Source of the DNA: Panaeolus papilionaceus
Taxonomy: Eukaryota; Basidiomycota; Agaricomycetes; Agaricales
Length of the DNA stretch: 64,000 nucleotides
Direction of reading: 5' to 3'
Assembly (NCBI GenBank): GCA_015501605.1
Contig: JADNRZ010000025.1
Coordinates: 248,001-312,000, forward strand
Shown: positions 31,181 to 42,516 of the stretch, piece after piece
How positions within the stretch are numbered: position 1 is the stretch's first letter
Layout: each line of letters begins with the position of its first letter
Position numbers and translations under genes: made by a program
The notes under the pieces: generated by a model
The model's database searches: none
The model's input: only the letters and a program-made list of their open reading frames with translations
Told to the model about the DNA's origin: nothing

Positions 31181-32053
31181 TCCTCATCTGGCTCACATCG
31201 AACCTTCTGCTACAAAAGAAGCCCAACATGCGCACTAGAAACCCCGCGAAGCTTTTAGGTATCAATATATCCCTCTGATCTGCCACCTTCTGCTTGACAC
31301 CTTGTCCTTTTCCTCGAGACCAAACGCATTCTGGTTGGCCCTGAATTGCCTATTTCGGTTTTCACAGAACTTGGCCGTGAATTTGTTTTCCCAGATATGG
31401 AGCATAACGTCCTTCATTAGCTGATACACAAGCCTCCGCCGCAGAATAATAGTTAGTTGCCCAGGTCATATGCATACTTACTTTCCCATACATTGTTCTC
31501 CTCGGGCATGGTTAACTCTTGTTACTCTTTTTATGACAAGTCAATGTCAGATAAACGTCAAATATCGAGGTCTTTTGTCGTGTCAGCCTTCGATGACACT
31601 TTTCTGAATGTTCCGCTCACCTAAATGTGCTGTGATTCTCCGTATTCTGTTGTTTGGCTTTTCATTTCTAAGTGAAGATATAACTTCAATTTATCAATGG
31701 AGGTAGAAAGGCTACTTACTCTATGAGTATAGAAACCCCCTTCGTCTGATTGAACGCAGTACAGTATCATTGCTAGCCAATGAGAAGAGAATTAAGCACC
31801 GATGGCACACGACGTTTGGGCCGGATACTCGGAAAACACGAAGCTTAATATGTACTTAGCAAGGTTAGTCAGAATAGAAAAAAAATGAAAATCTTGTAGC
31901 CTCGAGCGGATAAGCTAAGGCCATGCAATTCTGCTAAGTCTCTCCAACGCACTATACCCTCGATCTGTTGCTGCAAACCACGGAAAAGAAACTTCGAGAC
32001 ACGGAAATGACATACACACGATAAGACACACCAACCGGAATCGGATATTTAGT
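31181..32053. other. No supported gene
   Basis: Only short frames; nothing that I can assign. Confidence 0.45.
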
Positions 32054-32520
32054 TCATTGCGATAACCACGGTTGACTACACATATTATAGGAGGCTGGAC
32101 TAACAAGAGCGGATGGGCGGATACGGCCTGTTAAGACGGAAATAAAGAATAAAAAACTGTTTAGAAGACAAGACGAGGATAGGGGTAACCGGGATATGTA
32201 TGTCCCTCGTGTCATTTGCGACTCACCTCCCGCCTGGCGCCGCATTGACGAAGTACACATAACACATGAGCTAGAAATAAGAAGAACAAGAGCAAAATGA
32301 ACTTAGGAAATGGAAGAACGGGAGCGAAGAATGCAGACACGCACCATCGAGGCCCCGTGCACGTCGCGCGTTTGATGTCCTCGGAGGGAACGGCGCTTCT
32401 GGCCTGATTAAGCTCTATTATGTGTCGTCTCCAGTAACATGGGTCTTCCACGAACTTGAAGAAGGCAAGAATATGCGTAAATGAGGAGAGGAGTCGCGCC
32501 TCGAATGACAGAACGGGCAT
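32054..32520 (-). CDS. Small hypothetical protein
   Basis: Three exons keep frame (32345-32520, 32227-32270, 32054-32127), giving 97 residues from ATG 32520 (MPVLSFEARLLSSFTHILAF) to a TGA at 32054 (SQPWLSQ). Donors GTGCGT and GTGAGT and acceptors TTCTAG and AACAG are good. Exon 1 has a hydrophobic helix and then a Cys-containing segment. No family is recognised. More exons may lie upstream, in 32600-33640, where minus-strand frames are also open but could not be joined. Confidence 0.35.
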
Positions 32521-33701
32521 GCCAGTGTGTTGTTGGGTGAGCTGTGTTTGTCTTCTTCTGATAACAATGTAATTTAACGTAACGTTCAAACGTACGTGCT
32601 TCGAAAACCTCAATTAAAACGGAAACGGAAGTTGGAATACTTATCTGCTTCTACCTAGTTTGACGTTGTTTGATGAGGGGGGTGGCGAACGGGCATGTGG
32701 AGAGTTTATGACACCTTATGTGCGCATCATGGATTAATGGATTGAAAGACGTATGGATGACTTGTGCATGAGACTACATAAAGGATAAATGTAAACTTCT
32801 TGTGCTGAAAACTGTGCAGGGGAGAGGGGGCATCAAGGAGAATCTGCAACGCCGTATTTCATGCGGGGATTGTCACGACCGATATGCAAGTATTGAAGTT
32901 CCGGAACTTAGAAAGAAAGAAGGGTGGAAATAGATAGGTACTTTACTCAGCGTCATACTTGACTGTTGATGACGCTGAATTGGACACTGGCACGACACCC
33001 ACATGCGGACCATGAAGTTAAGTAATGCATTACATATCGATGATCTCCCCAACGCGGAAATGAAAAGATCATTTGGAGGGAAATGTTAATAGGGCATGTA
33101 TTTTTGTCGCCCAAACATGGAAAGGCCGAATATTGAGGGATGTTCTGATGTGTTTGGAGACGGCGACGCACCTGTAAGTAATCAAACTGGAATGATGGAA
33201 GGCTAACGTATAACCTTCATTCGATACGCTGGCGACGCAGCTCAAACGTGAACGAACCACGGGCGAACCAGACTGGTTCTTTCATAACTTTGGGATTCAC
33301 TCGTGCATTCCAAATGAAATCTGAGCTTATAGCTCTGTAATGACCAGTAGAAATACCGAGCGTGCGCGTGAATCGTTAACACTGAGCGCTCTGTGCTGAA
33401 CAGTGGCGACGGTTTGCTTACAGTGAATCTGAATCACAGGGGTGGCAGAGACAGGCAGAAATACAAGCGTACCATCATAAACAGCGAAGATATTGACACA
33501 GTTTAGGAGCCACTGGCACCGTAGCGGTAGACTAAAGAGAACAGGTTGAATTGGATATTCGATTGCTGGGTGGGCTCTTCGGTGTTCGCCGAAGATCACG
33601 TGTACGCTGACAAGACGAGAATTCGTAATCAAAATTCACATTCGAGTTAGGGGCTACTCTATAAATAGTACTCCTCCTTCAACATCGCTCACAACCTCCC
33701 T
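32521..33701. other. No confidently supported gene
   Basis: Minus-strand frames of 60-100 codons (for example 33327-33632) may include exons of an intron-rich gene, but I found no splice chain or motif to support one. Confidence 0.4.
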
Positions 33702-34403
33702 TCATTCTTTCTGATACTGCACCCCATCCAAGATCGCCGCAAATTTATCAGGAACAGCAGGCTTCGGTTCAAACTCTGCCCCAATCTTCGCCATCTCCAA
33801 CAATTCCCCATCCACCCCCTGCGCCACCAACCACGCATACGCCAAATCCATCCCAGCCGTGATACCGCCCGAACTCCAAACCCTCCCGTCATGATGGAAC
33901 CTCTTCTCCCCTACCCATTTGACTTTGGGGTTGAGCGCTCCCGCTTCGTGTAACACCTTGATAGCGAGCTTGTTAGCGCACACGCTGAGTCCATCCAGAA
34001 TCCCCGTTTGCGCCACCATGAACCCAGCTGTGCAAATGAGTATGAGACCCTTAAGTGTCGGATCCTCATATATCCTCTTGATAAACCCCTTATCATCATC
34101 CGTCAACTGGAGGAGCGGACTGGGGCCAGGGACGAGTAGCCAGTCGAGGCGGGGACATGTGTCGTACGTATGCGTCGGTGGCAGGAGCGGACCAGAGGTG
34201 GCCTTGACAGGGTCCATAGTGGATGAGATGTAGTGGTAGTTGATAATTGGCGCGTTGTCAATGGCGCGTTGCGGGGCGGGGATCTGGAGCGCTTCGATGG
34301 TTTGAATAGAGATGTTCGCTATGAGATCAATGGGTCCTGCCATGTCGAGGAATTGGAAATAGGGAAGCATGAGGATGCCGATGTCCCAAGTTTCACGAGG
34401 CAT
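33702..34403 (-). CDS. DJ-1/PfpI family protein
   Basis: A single-exon protein of 233 residues in the DJ-1/PfpI (ThiJ) superfamily, cytosolic proteins that include glyoxalases, isonitrile hydratases and stress proteins. The N-terminal ILMLPYFQFLDMAGPIDL matches the first strand and acidic-residue loop. The nucleophile elbow is ILICTAGFMVAQTGILDG with Cys124, and SSGGITAGMDLAYAWL follows as in the GATase-like members related to isonitrile hydratase. Length and motif spacing are normal and no intron is needed. The exact substrate cannot be given from sequence alone. Confidence 0.85.
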   Translation of the reverse strand: MPRETWDIGILMLPYFQFLDMAGPIDLIANISIQTIEALQIPAPQRAIDNAPIINYHYISSTMDPVKATSGPLLPPTHTYDTCPRLDWLLVPGPSPLLQLTDDDKGFIKRIYEDPTLKGLILICTAGFMVAQTGILDGLSVCANKLAIKVLHEAGALNPKVKWVGEKRFHHDGRVWSSGGITAGMDLAYAWLVAQGVDGELLEMAKIGAEFEPKPAVPDKFAAILDGVQYQKE

Positions 34404-34938
34404 TGTGCTGTTGGTAGAGTGTGCTTCGTGGGAGTGAAGTGTGATCTTTACGATGGGACTAAGGCGTTGTGGAAGATATTCAAGTTTACCATTTCCTTTA
34501 TATTCAAACTCGTACTACTTGACTGCCGAGCGGACGCGCAAGAGACATATCGAGAGAAGGAGATAGCATATAGCGAACGCTTGCCGAACATGAGTGCCTC
34601 GACGCGTCCCCTATCATTTCTGCCAAGGAGTCGTGGCCGCGGAACCCATATGACATTTCAACTCACTTGAATGACTGATCCAGTACAATGAACAATGACA
34701 AGTCAATTCAAATACGCCACAATAACCATAACGAGCAACTTTCACCCATGTCAAGATATTCAATATATATTGTCGAAAGCGGAAATTTGTGGTTATATTA
34801 CGAGAAGTATGATACAAAATCGTGAAAGTCTTCATATAGAATTTGTAATCAGTGATCCAAATAATCAGTAGCAGCGTGAACAAAATGTTCCAGAATCGTT
34901 TATGGTATCCTTACGAAACAGAGAGTGCGAATTCAAGT
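34404..34938. other. Intergenic; no supported gene
   Basis: Upstream flank of the minus-strand DJ-1 gene and downstream flank of the minus-strand membrane-protein gene. I see only short frames. Confidence 0.5.
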
Positions 34939-35645
34939 CTACATGTGTTGTTGGAATCCTCCAACGAAATTGTTGCCTCCGTTGTCCTCGCCCTTCATAT
35001 GAGCGGGAGGGGGAGGTCCTGGAGGTGGCTAGAATCGAAATCGTATGAGTACATAGCAGATATGCAGTCGAAGATATCAACATACAGCAAACTGTTGGTT
35101 ATTATTGTGCGTGTTCCCGGGCTATACAATCAGGGGTAAATCAGTATGCTACGCTCCAAATAAAAAGTCAAGCGTTACGCACCACAGAAGAGCCACCGTA
35201 TTGAGGGGGCGGTGCTCCATTCTCGTATCCTTGCTGGCCATTTCCATTCCAGTATGGATTTCCCTGGTGTTGAGTCATTGGCGCTTGATTATGAGTTGGG
35301 TGATTTCGATTTTGACGGCCCCAGGGACCGCCAAATAGGGGTTTTGACATCATCGTCGGCCCTCCAACTGCAGGATTGTTTCTAGCGAGCCTTCTACGCC
35401 TCAGGAGCATACAGAGGAAGCAGAGAAGCAGCAGTCCACATACGCCGCCTTTTTGAACAAAAATAATATTAACCAGAGCGTTCAAATCGATGATACTGAA
35501 TTAGAAGCGACGCACCAATAACGGCCCCTGCGATGATTCTCCCAATCGATGGCCTTCTCCTCCTAAAAGTTACTTGAGCATTGACAGAGCAAATCAGGGA
35601 CGATAGAATTGCGAGGTAAAATGTTATGGGTAGGGTCATCTTCAT
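34939..35645 (-). CDS. Small single-pass membrane protein with PPxY tail
   Basis: Exons 35516-35645, 35183-35448 and 34939-35028 join in frame to 161 residues. A signal peptide (MKMTLPITFYLAILSSLICS, cleavage likely before QVTF) precedes a short Arg-rich ectodomain (FRRRRPSIGRI). A transmembrane helix about 24 residues long (IIAGAVIGGVCGLLLLCFLC) is followed by a basic stop-transfer RRRRLARNN. The cytosolic tail is rich in Gly, Asn, Gln and Pro, with PPPQYGG and PPPGPPPPAHM. PPxY motifs bind WW domains such as those of Rsp5-type ubiquitin ligases, so the tail may recruit trafficking adaptors. Start at 35645 or 35639 fits the signal peptide better than the upstream ATG at 35684. Confidence 0.6.
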
Positions 35646-36342
35646 GGGTCGTAAAAATGCTGTGGAATGAAGAGCTCCGCTCATGAAGCTGGCTGGCCTT
35701 ATACATTTTGTCCTGAAATGACGTCATTGGCGACCTAGAATGCTAGGCTTATGTTGACGACACCAACTGGAGCTTCTGAGGAACTCCATCCTCACCGTCG
35801 TTCCTGGAGGTTTTCGAATCAGGAATGACGTATACTTTAGAGCTGTCATGTACCTCTTTCCGAAAATAATTCTGTGAGATTTTCCAACGTTCAAGAGCCA
35901 ACTCGAACGCTCAACCCTTCCTTCAGATAGGAATTGGGTTGGAGGCTGGATCCAGCTCTGGGCCGCATAATTACGTGATCGGTTCGTGGGAATTGATTTC
36001 AAAGGGAGTTCTCCGTCGAGCCGAGTACTGACATGTCATCATGAACAGCATGCTCAAAAACATGTTCAATCTCGCCCTCCTCAACTGGAGATTTTTGACA
36101 TAGTCATCCCCAAAGGTGTTTAGAGCTCCCCAAAAATATTGCATATCATGTTAGTAGTTCTTCAATAATCGTCCCCTCATTCTTTTATTACGGATTAGGT
36201 ATGTCCCTTATACAAATATTCTATTTGAACGATGCTAACAAACCACCTTGCTCAGTTCAGTATGTACGGCAAACCTTGTTCTAGCCTTGTATTTTAGGAA
36301 ATATATATAAAAGGTCACCGCAACCCTTCACTTACCTTAAGT
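35646..36342. other. Divergent intergenic region
   Basis: Lies between the minus-strand membrane-protein gene and the plus-strand GTPase gene, so it should hold both promoters. A minus-strand frame at 35724-36002 (92 codons) has no recognisable features and is not called. Confidence 0.45.
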
Positions 36343-38347
36343 ATGCGTCGGAAGGGACTCATGCCCGATCACATGGAGCCTCGAGGCAGCCTCGACGGTT
36401 TGAATGGAATCCCACGTCGACAAGGATTTCCTCTCTCACTGCATCTATCATCCATGGCTTTTTTTCATAACTTAAACCTGTTCGCTCATGATAAAGGCGA
36501 TGTTCCAACCATCCGGTAAGTTCGGGCATTCAACATTCGTGGAATTCCTCGCCTCACTAGGCCTCATATCTTTCCCAACGCAGAATGGTCATGAACGATG
36601 ACCCTCATGCACAAGTTCTTTCGACCTCCATGATGAATTATGTTGAGGCCTTGCGAATAAAACCCGGCATTTACCAACTGCATTCAACCCATCGATTCCG
36701 GTTCATACCTCCCCATTCGGAGAATGATGGCCTAAGCAACACAACTCAAGGGGACAGCGGACGAGCACACAGAGAATCCACTTGCATCATTTTCTTCGAC
36801 ATCGGGATGTGCTACGATGAAGTCTACCTCTCTGACCAGCAACTATCCATCCTCCACGCTCTCCATCCATCATCAATCGTGTGGTGTTCCTATGGGTGGA
36901 GACGAAGGTTCGATGACTTATCAGATGAGCCCTTTGAGCCCAGGAAAACCGAACTGAGCTTACGGAATGGTTATCTGCGGGTACGTTCAACCTTACTCTA
37001 CTATTGGTGCGACGTACTTCTGTTCTAATTCTCCTTGAAGGACTCCCTACGCAACGGAGCAAGATATGTTAGGTGGCAGGACGACACGGAGGAGACTTGC
37101 AAGCTGGTTCTGACGGCGTGTTTCGAAAAGGTCACCCAGTTGCGCAAGCCAGTACATAATCCCAAGATGAACGGGTGGGTTAACTGCTTTGTGCTTGCGC
37201 TTACATTATCTTATGATTGATATTAGTGAACGATTGCGAGAGAAGGCCGAAACATGGCATGGACAAGTGATAACAGAAGATGAGATTAACGAATCTGATA
37301 TTATCATCGCGTGAGAAGTCCGTTTTTCTATGTCATGAAGTATACCTAATCACCATTATATTATAGAGTCATGGGTCCAACCGGGGCCGGTAAAAGCACC
37401 GTGCGTACAACATCTGTCCCCAATCCCGACGAAAACACGAGTTTAACGACTTCCTTAGCTCATCAAGACGTTCACAGGCGCAGAAGACATCGTTATCGGT
37501 CATGAGCTCGAGTCATGCACGAGCGAGATCAGTGCTACCCGTATATCCATCCCTGGGGATGGTATGATGATGAACGTTGTCATCATCGATACACCCGGGT
37601 TCGACGATACCAACAAGTCGGATCTGGAGATTTTCAAGATGCTGACGGGGTGGTTGGAACGAACGTGAGTTAACCATACGGACCAACTGTGATCACGCAT
37701 TAACATTCATTGAATTTATGACTACCACGCGCAGTTATCTGCAGCAGATCACCATTTCCGCCGTCCTCTACCTACACCGTATATCCGACAACCGAATGGC
37801 AGGAACGCCACTCCGAAACCTTACCATGTTCCAAAAGCTATGCGGAAAAGACGCTTTTAATAGGATGAGACTCGTAACAAGCATGTGGGAAGAGGTGGGC
37901 GATGACGAAGGCGCACGGCGGGAGGAGCAGCTCAAGAAGGAGTACTGGAGAGCGATGATAGATAAGGGCGCAGGTGTGGCGCGATTCAAAGGCGACAGGG
38001 AGAGCGCAGGAGAGATATTTCTACCGCTAATTGAGAATGAAGTGGACGTAGGACCGCTACGGTTACAAGCTGAGTTGACACAGCTCTACAAGGAGCTCCC
38101 ACAGACGGACGCTGGTCGTGGGATGTATACTAAGCTCGAAACGCTGCTCGAGCAGCAGAAACGGGCCATGAGTACTCTACGACATGACTATTCGAGAGAG
38201 CAGACAGAGGAGTATAAGAAGGTGTTGCGGAAGGAGCTGGACGAGCTGTCGAAGCAGATACAGACGGTGATTATTGATATGCAGTATATGAAGCTTCCGC
38301 TGACGAAGCGGTTTTCGAGATTGTTGAATATTGGGGCTCTGGCATAG
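36343..38347 (+). CDS. P-loop GTPase-family protein (AIG1-like), complete
   Basis: Seven exons join in frame (36343-36515, 36584-36980, 37041-37174, 37227-37310, 37367-37400, 37459-37664, 37735-38347), giving 546 residues. An N-terminal half of about 260 residues has no family that I recognise. The G domain then shows Walker A VMGPTGAGKST, switch region GHELESCTSEI, G3 IIDTPGFDDTNKS and LYLHRISDNRM. The usual G4 N/TKxD is not present; the equivalent strand ends LVTSMWEE. The C-terminal 120 residues are charged and probably coiled coil (EQQKRAMSTLRHDYSREQTE). It probably binds and hydrolyses GTP, but no partner is known. It is the intact relative of the three loci in the first 4.1 kb. Confidence 0.75.
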
Positions 38348-38583
38348 AAAGCTTATGTACGTGAACATCTAGTTTGTAAAAGTTGCAATATAGCACACAC
38401 TTAAACCATAGTTCTATATTTATCTCTCGTATCGATGTAAGATGCGTTCGTTGTCACTTAACTCGACTCTCAACAACTCTAACATATAAATTCGACTTGT
38501 AAATGATACTGTATATACACAAACTGGGCCTACAGATTCGACAAGTGCACTACTACCACCCTCATGGCTACAGCACTGTACCT

Positions 38584-39277
38584 TCAGAAGGTATGCAAGT
38601 AATCACCAACGAAGTTCTTGGTAAGATTTCCAACTTGATCACCGATGGCACCGTATCCAAAGGTCTTTGCGAGTTCTTGAGCCTTGGTGGCGGTTGCAGA
38701 GCCGACGGCGGTTTCGATGAAGCGGTGCTGTTTATAACGAGATGTTCCGTCAGTTATCTGATTCGTTTGCAGGGTATTTGAAGTGGAACTGACCTGGTAT
38801 GGCTTGCGTTCCTTGTCATGGTAGACGACGAAGCGAAGCTCACCGGCCGCGTTCTTCTGGCCGTACTGGAGCGCGTTGTTGACCTTGAGCTTATACCCCT
38901 CTATACAGATTAAGGCAGCTCAATACGAGTAGGGTAGGGTACACAGAACGCGTCGTGACTTACCTCCTGGGAGGAGTGTACCAACACGGGTGACATGGTT
39001 GGGGTTAGCACTGGTGCTGGTCTTGTAATACTCGGCGGCGATGAAGAAAGGGACTTGGGTGCCTACATCACCACAATATATTCAACACCAGCTTGAAAGA
39101 GTCATTTGTTTACGAAAATTGCTCACCGGTGGTGATGTTGTCGGCAGTAACGAGGTAATAGTCTGCATTACGAGTAGCGAGGTTCTGGCTCCAGGTGATG
39201 TGGTAAAGCTTGTTGGCCGCCTCGGCGTCGAACAAGGGGATGAGGACTTCGTTTCCGGATTCAACTGGTGCTGGCAT
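38584..39277 (-). CDS. Unknown protein, inverted-pair copy A
   Basis: Exons 39127-39277, 38964-39062, 38794-38900 and 38584-38727 encode about 166 residues, starting MPAPVESGNEVLIPLFDAEA and ending NFVGDYLHTF, stop TGA. The protein is soluble with no signal peptide or membrane segment. It looks like a compact beta-rich fold followed by a helical tail, but I recognise no family. It is a head-to-head duplicate of the gene at 39850-40543; exons 1 and 2 and introns 1 and 2 look identical and exon 4 differs only at silent sites and the stop codon. Intron 3 differs at about four of 66 bases. Confidence 0.7.
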
Positions 39278-39849
39278 TGTGGGAATATTGAACGAAAAGA
39301 TAAAAAGAACTTGTTGGCTTGGTTGGTATGAGGAAGGTAGAGCTCGAAATCCTGTTCTTTATATGATTATCCACTGCGTAAAAAATTGTCTTTGAGAACG
39401 AGAATTGTAAGCATAATGGAATTTAAAGTTTTCGATGCCAATAGCCATAGCTGTGGCATCAGTATAATCTTCATTCTCAATGTCAATGAAAACGAAAAAA
39501 GAACGCGCTTCGTTCCTAGAAAATTGTCGTTGAATTTGGAAAAAGACAAAAACAAAAAAAGATCAACAAAAAATGCACAAATGATGGACAGGGAAAATGA
39601 TCAGCTCGATGACGGGAACGCGCGTCCTTGTATGGCTCAATATGCACATAGCGAAGCTACAACTTACGGACTTTGTATGTTGTGAAGAAGTTTTGGCATC
39701 GAGAATTTCAGGCTACTCACCATTTGACATTTTAATGATAATCACCCCTATCTTTTACACCCTCTGCAACGGTATTAAAGGCATGCACCTCAGTTTAACT
39801 TTCATCAGCAAACAACTTGTCTTTTCATCTCAAGTCTCAAGCTATTACA
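39278..39849. promoter_or_regulatory. Divergent promoter region of the inverted gene pair
   Basis: The 572 bases between the two start codons must contain both promoters. The two sides are not mirror images: similarity stops at the base before each ATG. The pair may therefore be regulated differently despite almost identical proteins. I cannot define a TATA box or factor site with confidence. Confidence 0.45.
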
Positions 39850-40543
39850 ATGCCAGCACCAGTTGAATCCGGAAACGAAGTCCTCATCCCCTTGTTCGAC
39901 GCCGAGGCGGCCAACAAGCTTTACCACATCACCTGGAGCCAGAACCTCGCTACTCGTAATGCAGACTATTACCTCGTTACTGCCGACAACATCACCACCG
40001 GTGAGCAATTTTCGTAAACAAATGACTCTTTCAAGCTGGTGTTGAATATATTGTGGTGATGTAGGCACCCAAGTCCCTTTCTTCATCGCCGCCGAGTATT
40101 ACAAGACCAGCACCAGTGCTAACCCCAACCATGTCACCCGTGTTGGTACACTCCTCCCAGGAGGTAAGTCACGACGCGTTCTGTGTACCCTACCCTACTC
40201 GTATTGAGCTGCCTTAATCTGTATAGAGGGGTATAAGCTCAAGGTCAACAACGCGCTCCAGTACGGCCAGAAGAACGCGGCCGGCGAGCTTCGCTTCGTC
40301 GTCTACCATGACAAGGAACGCAAGCCATACCAGGTCAGTTCCCCTTCAAATACCCCGCAAACGAATCAGATAACTGATGGAACATCACGTTATAAACAGC
40401 ACCGCTTCATCGAAACCGCCGTCGGCTCTGCAACCGCCACCAAGGCTCAAGAACTCGCAAAGACCTTTGGATACGGTGCCATCGGCGATCAAGTTGGAAA
40501 CCTTACCAAGAACTTCGTTGGTGATTACTTGCATACCTTCTAA
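39850..40543 (+). CDS. Unknown protein, inverted-pair copy B
   Basis: Exons 39850-40000, 40065-40163, 40227-40333 and 40400-40543 join in frame to 166 residues: MPAPVESGNEVLIPLFDAEA, then TQVPFFIAAEYYKTSTSA, YKLKVNNALQYGQKNAAG, ELRFVVYHDKERKPYQHRF and a helical C-terminus KAQELAKTFGYGAIG. Introns are 64, 63 and 66 bases with good GT-AG ends. The stop is TAA where copy A has TGA. No signal peptide, no membrane helix and no family that I recognise. Conservation of coding sequence with silent changes in the last exon suggests that both copies are functional. Confidence 0.75.
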
Positions 40544-41066
40544 GCGTGTAATTCCGTATCACATATGCGTATCCGGTCCTCAGAACGATTGTTAGCGTGG
40601 TAGTCGTATAGTCTTATAGATATGATGTGCATGTGTAGACACAGATCATCTCAAAGTATCTGTTTCAAGTGCGCACGCACAGTCGAACCCGTGAAGTTGG
40701 AGATACTCCAGGAGTCTGTCACCAGACAACGGTCCACTAGCGCCCGACATCCAAAGACCAATCTGTTACACATGTCATAGGATCTGCTACTGTGGTAGTC
40801 TGGTAGTGCCGATAGCCAGGGAGCTTGTTTTGAGAACCCAGAGGAGGAGATCCGGAAGAAATGCGTGGTCCTCTCATTGATGTATTTTTTCCCTGTCTGC
40901 CCATGCGGATAAACAACAGATCTCGCATCAGAGTCTGCTTCCTCATCCTTTCTATAATATTATACGTTATGTGCACTCGATTTACTAAGCCTTTCAAAAT
41001 ACAAAAACAATTAAGATAACAGTGGATGTGAACATTACAAAAATGGGATATTGTCTATCCATCAGG
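40544..41066. other. Convergent intergenic region
   Basis: 3' flanks of the plus-strand unknown gene and the minus-strand F-box gene. No coding frame supported. Confidence 0.5.
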
Positions 41067-42516
41067 TCATCCGTCCCGGAAATATTTCGAAACCTTCATA
41101 TCCATCTGAGAAGAAAATCGCGAGCTGTTAAGTAGCCCCGCGAGCGGTGCCTCCCAAAGGTGCTCTAGATTTCGATTGGCCTCTTGCTCAAAAGTGACGC
41201 TTGTCACTATGAGCTTGATCTTGAATGAAATCTGCTTTAGGTTCGAAAAACCGGCATCATCCTGTAGAATATCGGCAAACCGCTTCCACTGGGGAAAATC
41301 CGAGTTTAAGTCAGGTTCTGCGGTCATGGCATTGTAGGTGAGATGGAAAGCCACTGTCTCCAACGCGTTATCTCCTTGAATGAGCTCCAGGACGTCACAA
41401 ATGCGCTTTGTGAACTCATCGAGCTGGTTGTAGCCGTCCAAGAACCAATCAAACAACACCTCCTTTAGCGTCCTTTTTGAATTGAACATTAGCCTATGGA
41501 AGTCAAACAAGGAAAGACCTCCGGTCTGCCCTGTGAGAAAGCCGTCAGCGACATACATATACCCAAGATCATATTACAACAGACTCACAGGAGTAAACAT
41601 AAACCACTTCAAGAGCCTCCACGTGATCCAATATAGCATTCCCTTCTACAATATCACTAAGATGCAAGAAGTAGAGTTTGAGGTTCCTCAACACTGGGAA
41701 CAACTTCGTCCCGATGACATGTCTCGGGGGGCAGAGTGCGGACCAATTGACGCCAGACCGGGAGTTAATGGTGTGGAGATGATAAAACGGTGGCACGGCC
41801 GAGGGCTTTGAGAAATTGTGAGTGCCTCTGGGGATCAGAGTGACCTTGCTAACTGAAAGCTCCTCCAATAGCGGACAAGAGTGAAATATGGAGAAGTCCA
41901 CATTTCGAGTGTCGGATATTTTGAACTGCTTCAATGATAGCTGTACGTCGGAAAGAGACCTACGAGTTGTTGACTCAGGGCTAGACCTAAAGAAGTGGAC
42001 GGAAGATAGTTGTTTGGACGACACTAATGCGGTGATGGGCACATGCTTGACACCATAGATGTTGAAATATTTCAGCGTGCCCGCTCCTAGATAGTGCTCC
42101 ATTATCAGCCTGGGCCCCAATTGGTCGGCACTCCATTGGTCGTACGAAATATCGTTAATGTAGTCGGCCCTGATGGAAAGAAGGCGAACACAGGGGAAGT
42201 TTAACATGTTGAGGAACATGGGATGGCTCCATCGGGAATTCGTGAACTCGGAATTGCATCCGCAGAATATCTTCTGAATAAGCCTACGAATTGAGGGCTG
42301 TTGGTGAATAATAGTCATTAAATGCATTGCTCTTTTCCTATCAGACTCTCCGCCAAAGAAAAGGGTGACGCGACGAAAGATGTGTTGACGGCCGATGGGC
42401 AACCAGTCCTTGCAGACAAGACTGCACGATTGAAGATCGCCTTGATCCTCCCTATTCGTGGCAAGATACTCGAAGATGATACCTATAACGTCGTAAGGTA
42501 ACACGATGGGCTCCAT
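41067..42516 (-). CDS. F-box-like protein
   Basis: Two exons (41589-42516 and 41067-41530) join in frame to 463 residues. The N-terminus, VLPYDVIGIIFEYLATNRED then SCSLVCKDWLPIGRQHIFRR, is an F-box (about residues 4-50), which in known proteins binds Skp1 and brings a substrate to an SCF ubiquitin ligase. The rest has the leucine-rich, weakly repetitive character of the large F-box families in mushroom-forming fungi, with no second domain recognised. The 58-base intron at 41531-41588 removes a stop present in the unspliced frame. Such families are large and fast-evolving, so the substrate cannot be inferred. Confidence 0.8.

Noticed and set aside
33327..33632. Minus-strand 101-codon frame as a membrane receptor exon
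   Set aside because: Hydrophobic composition only; no motif and no in-frame splice partners.
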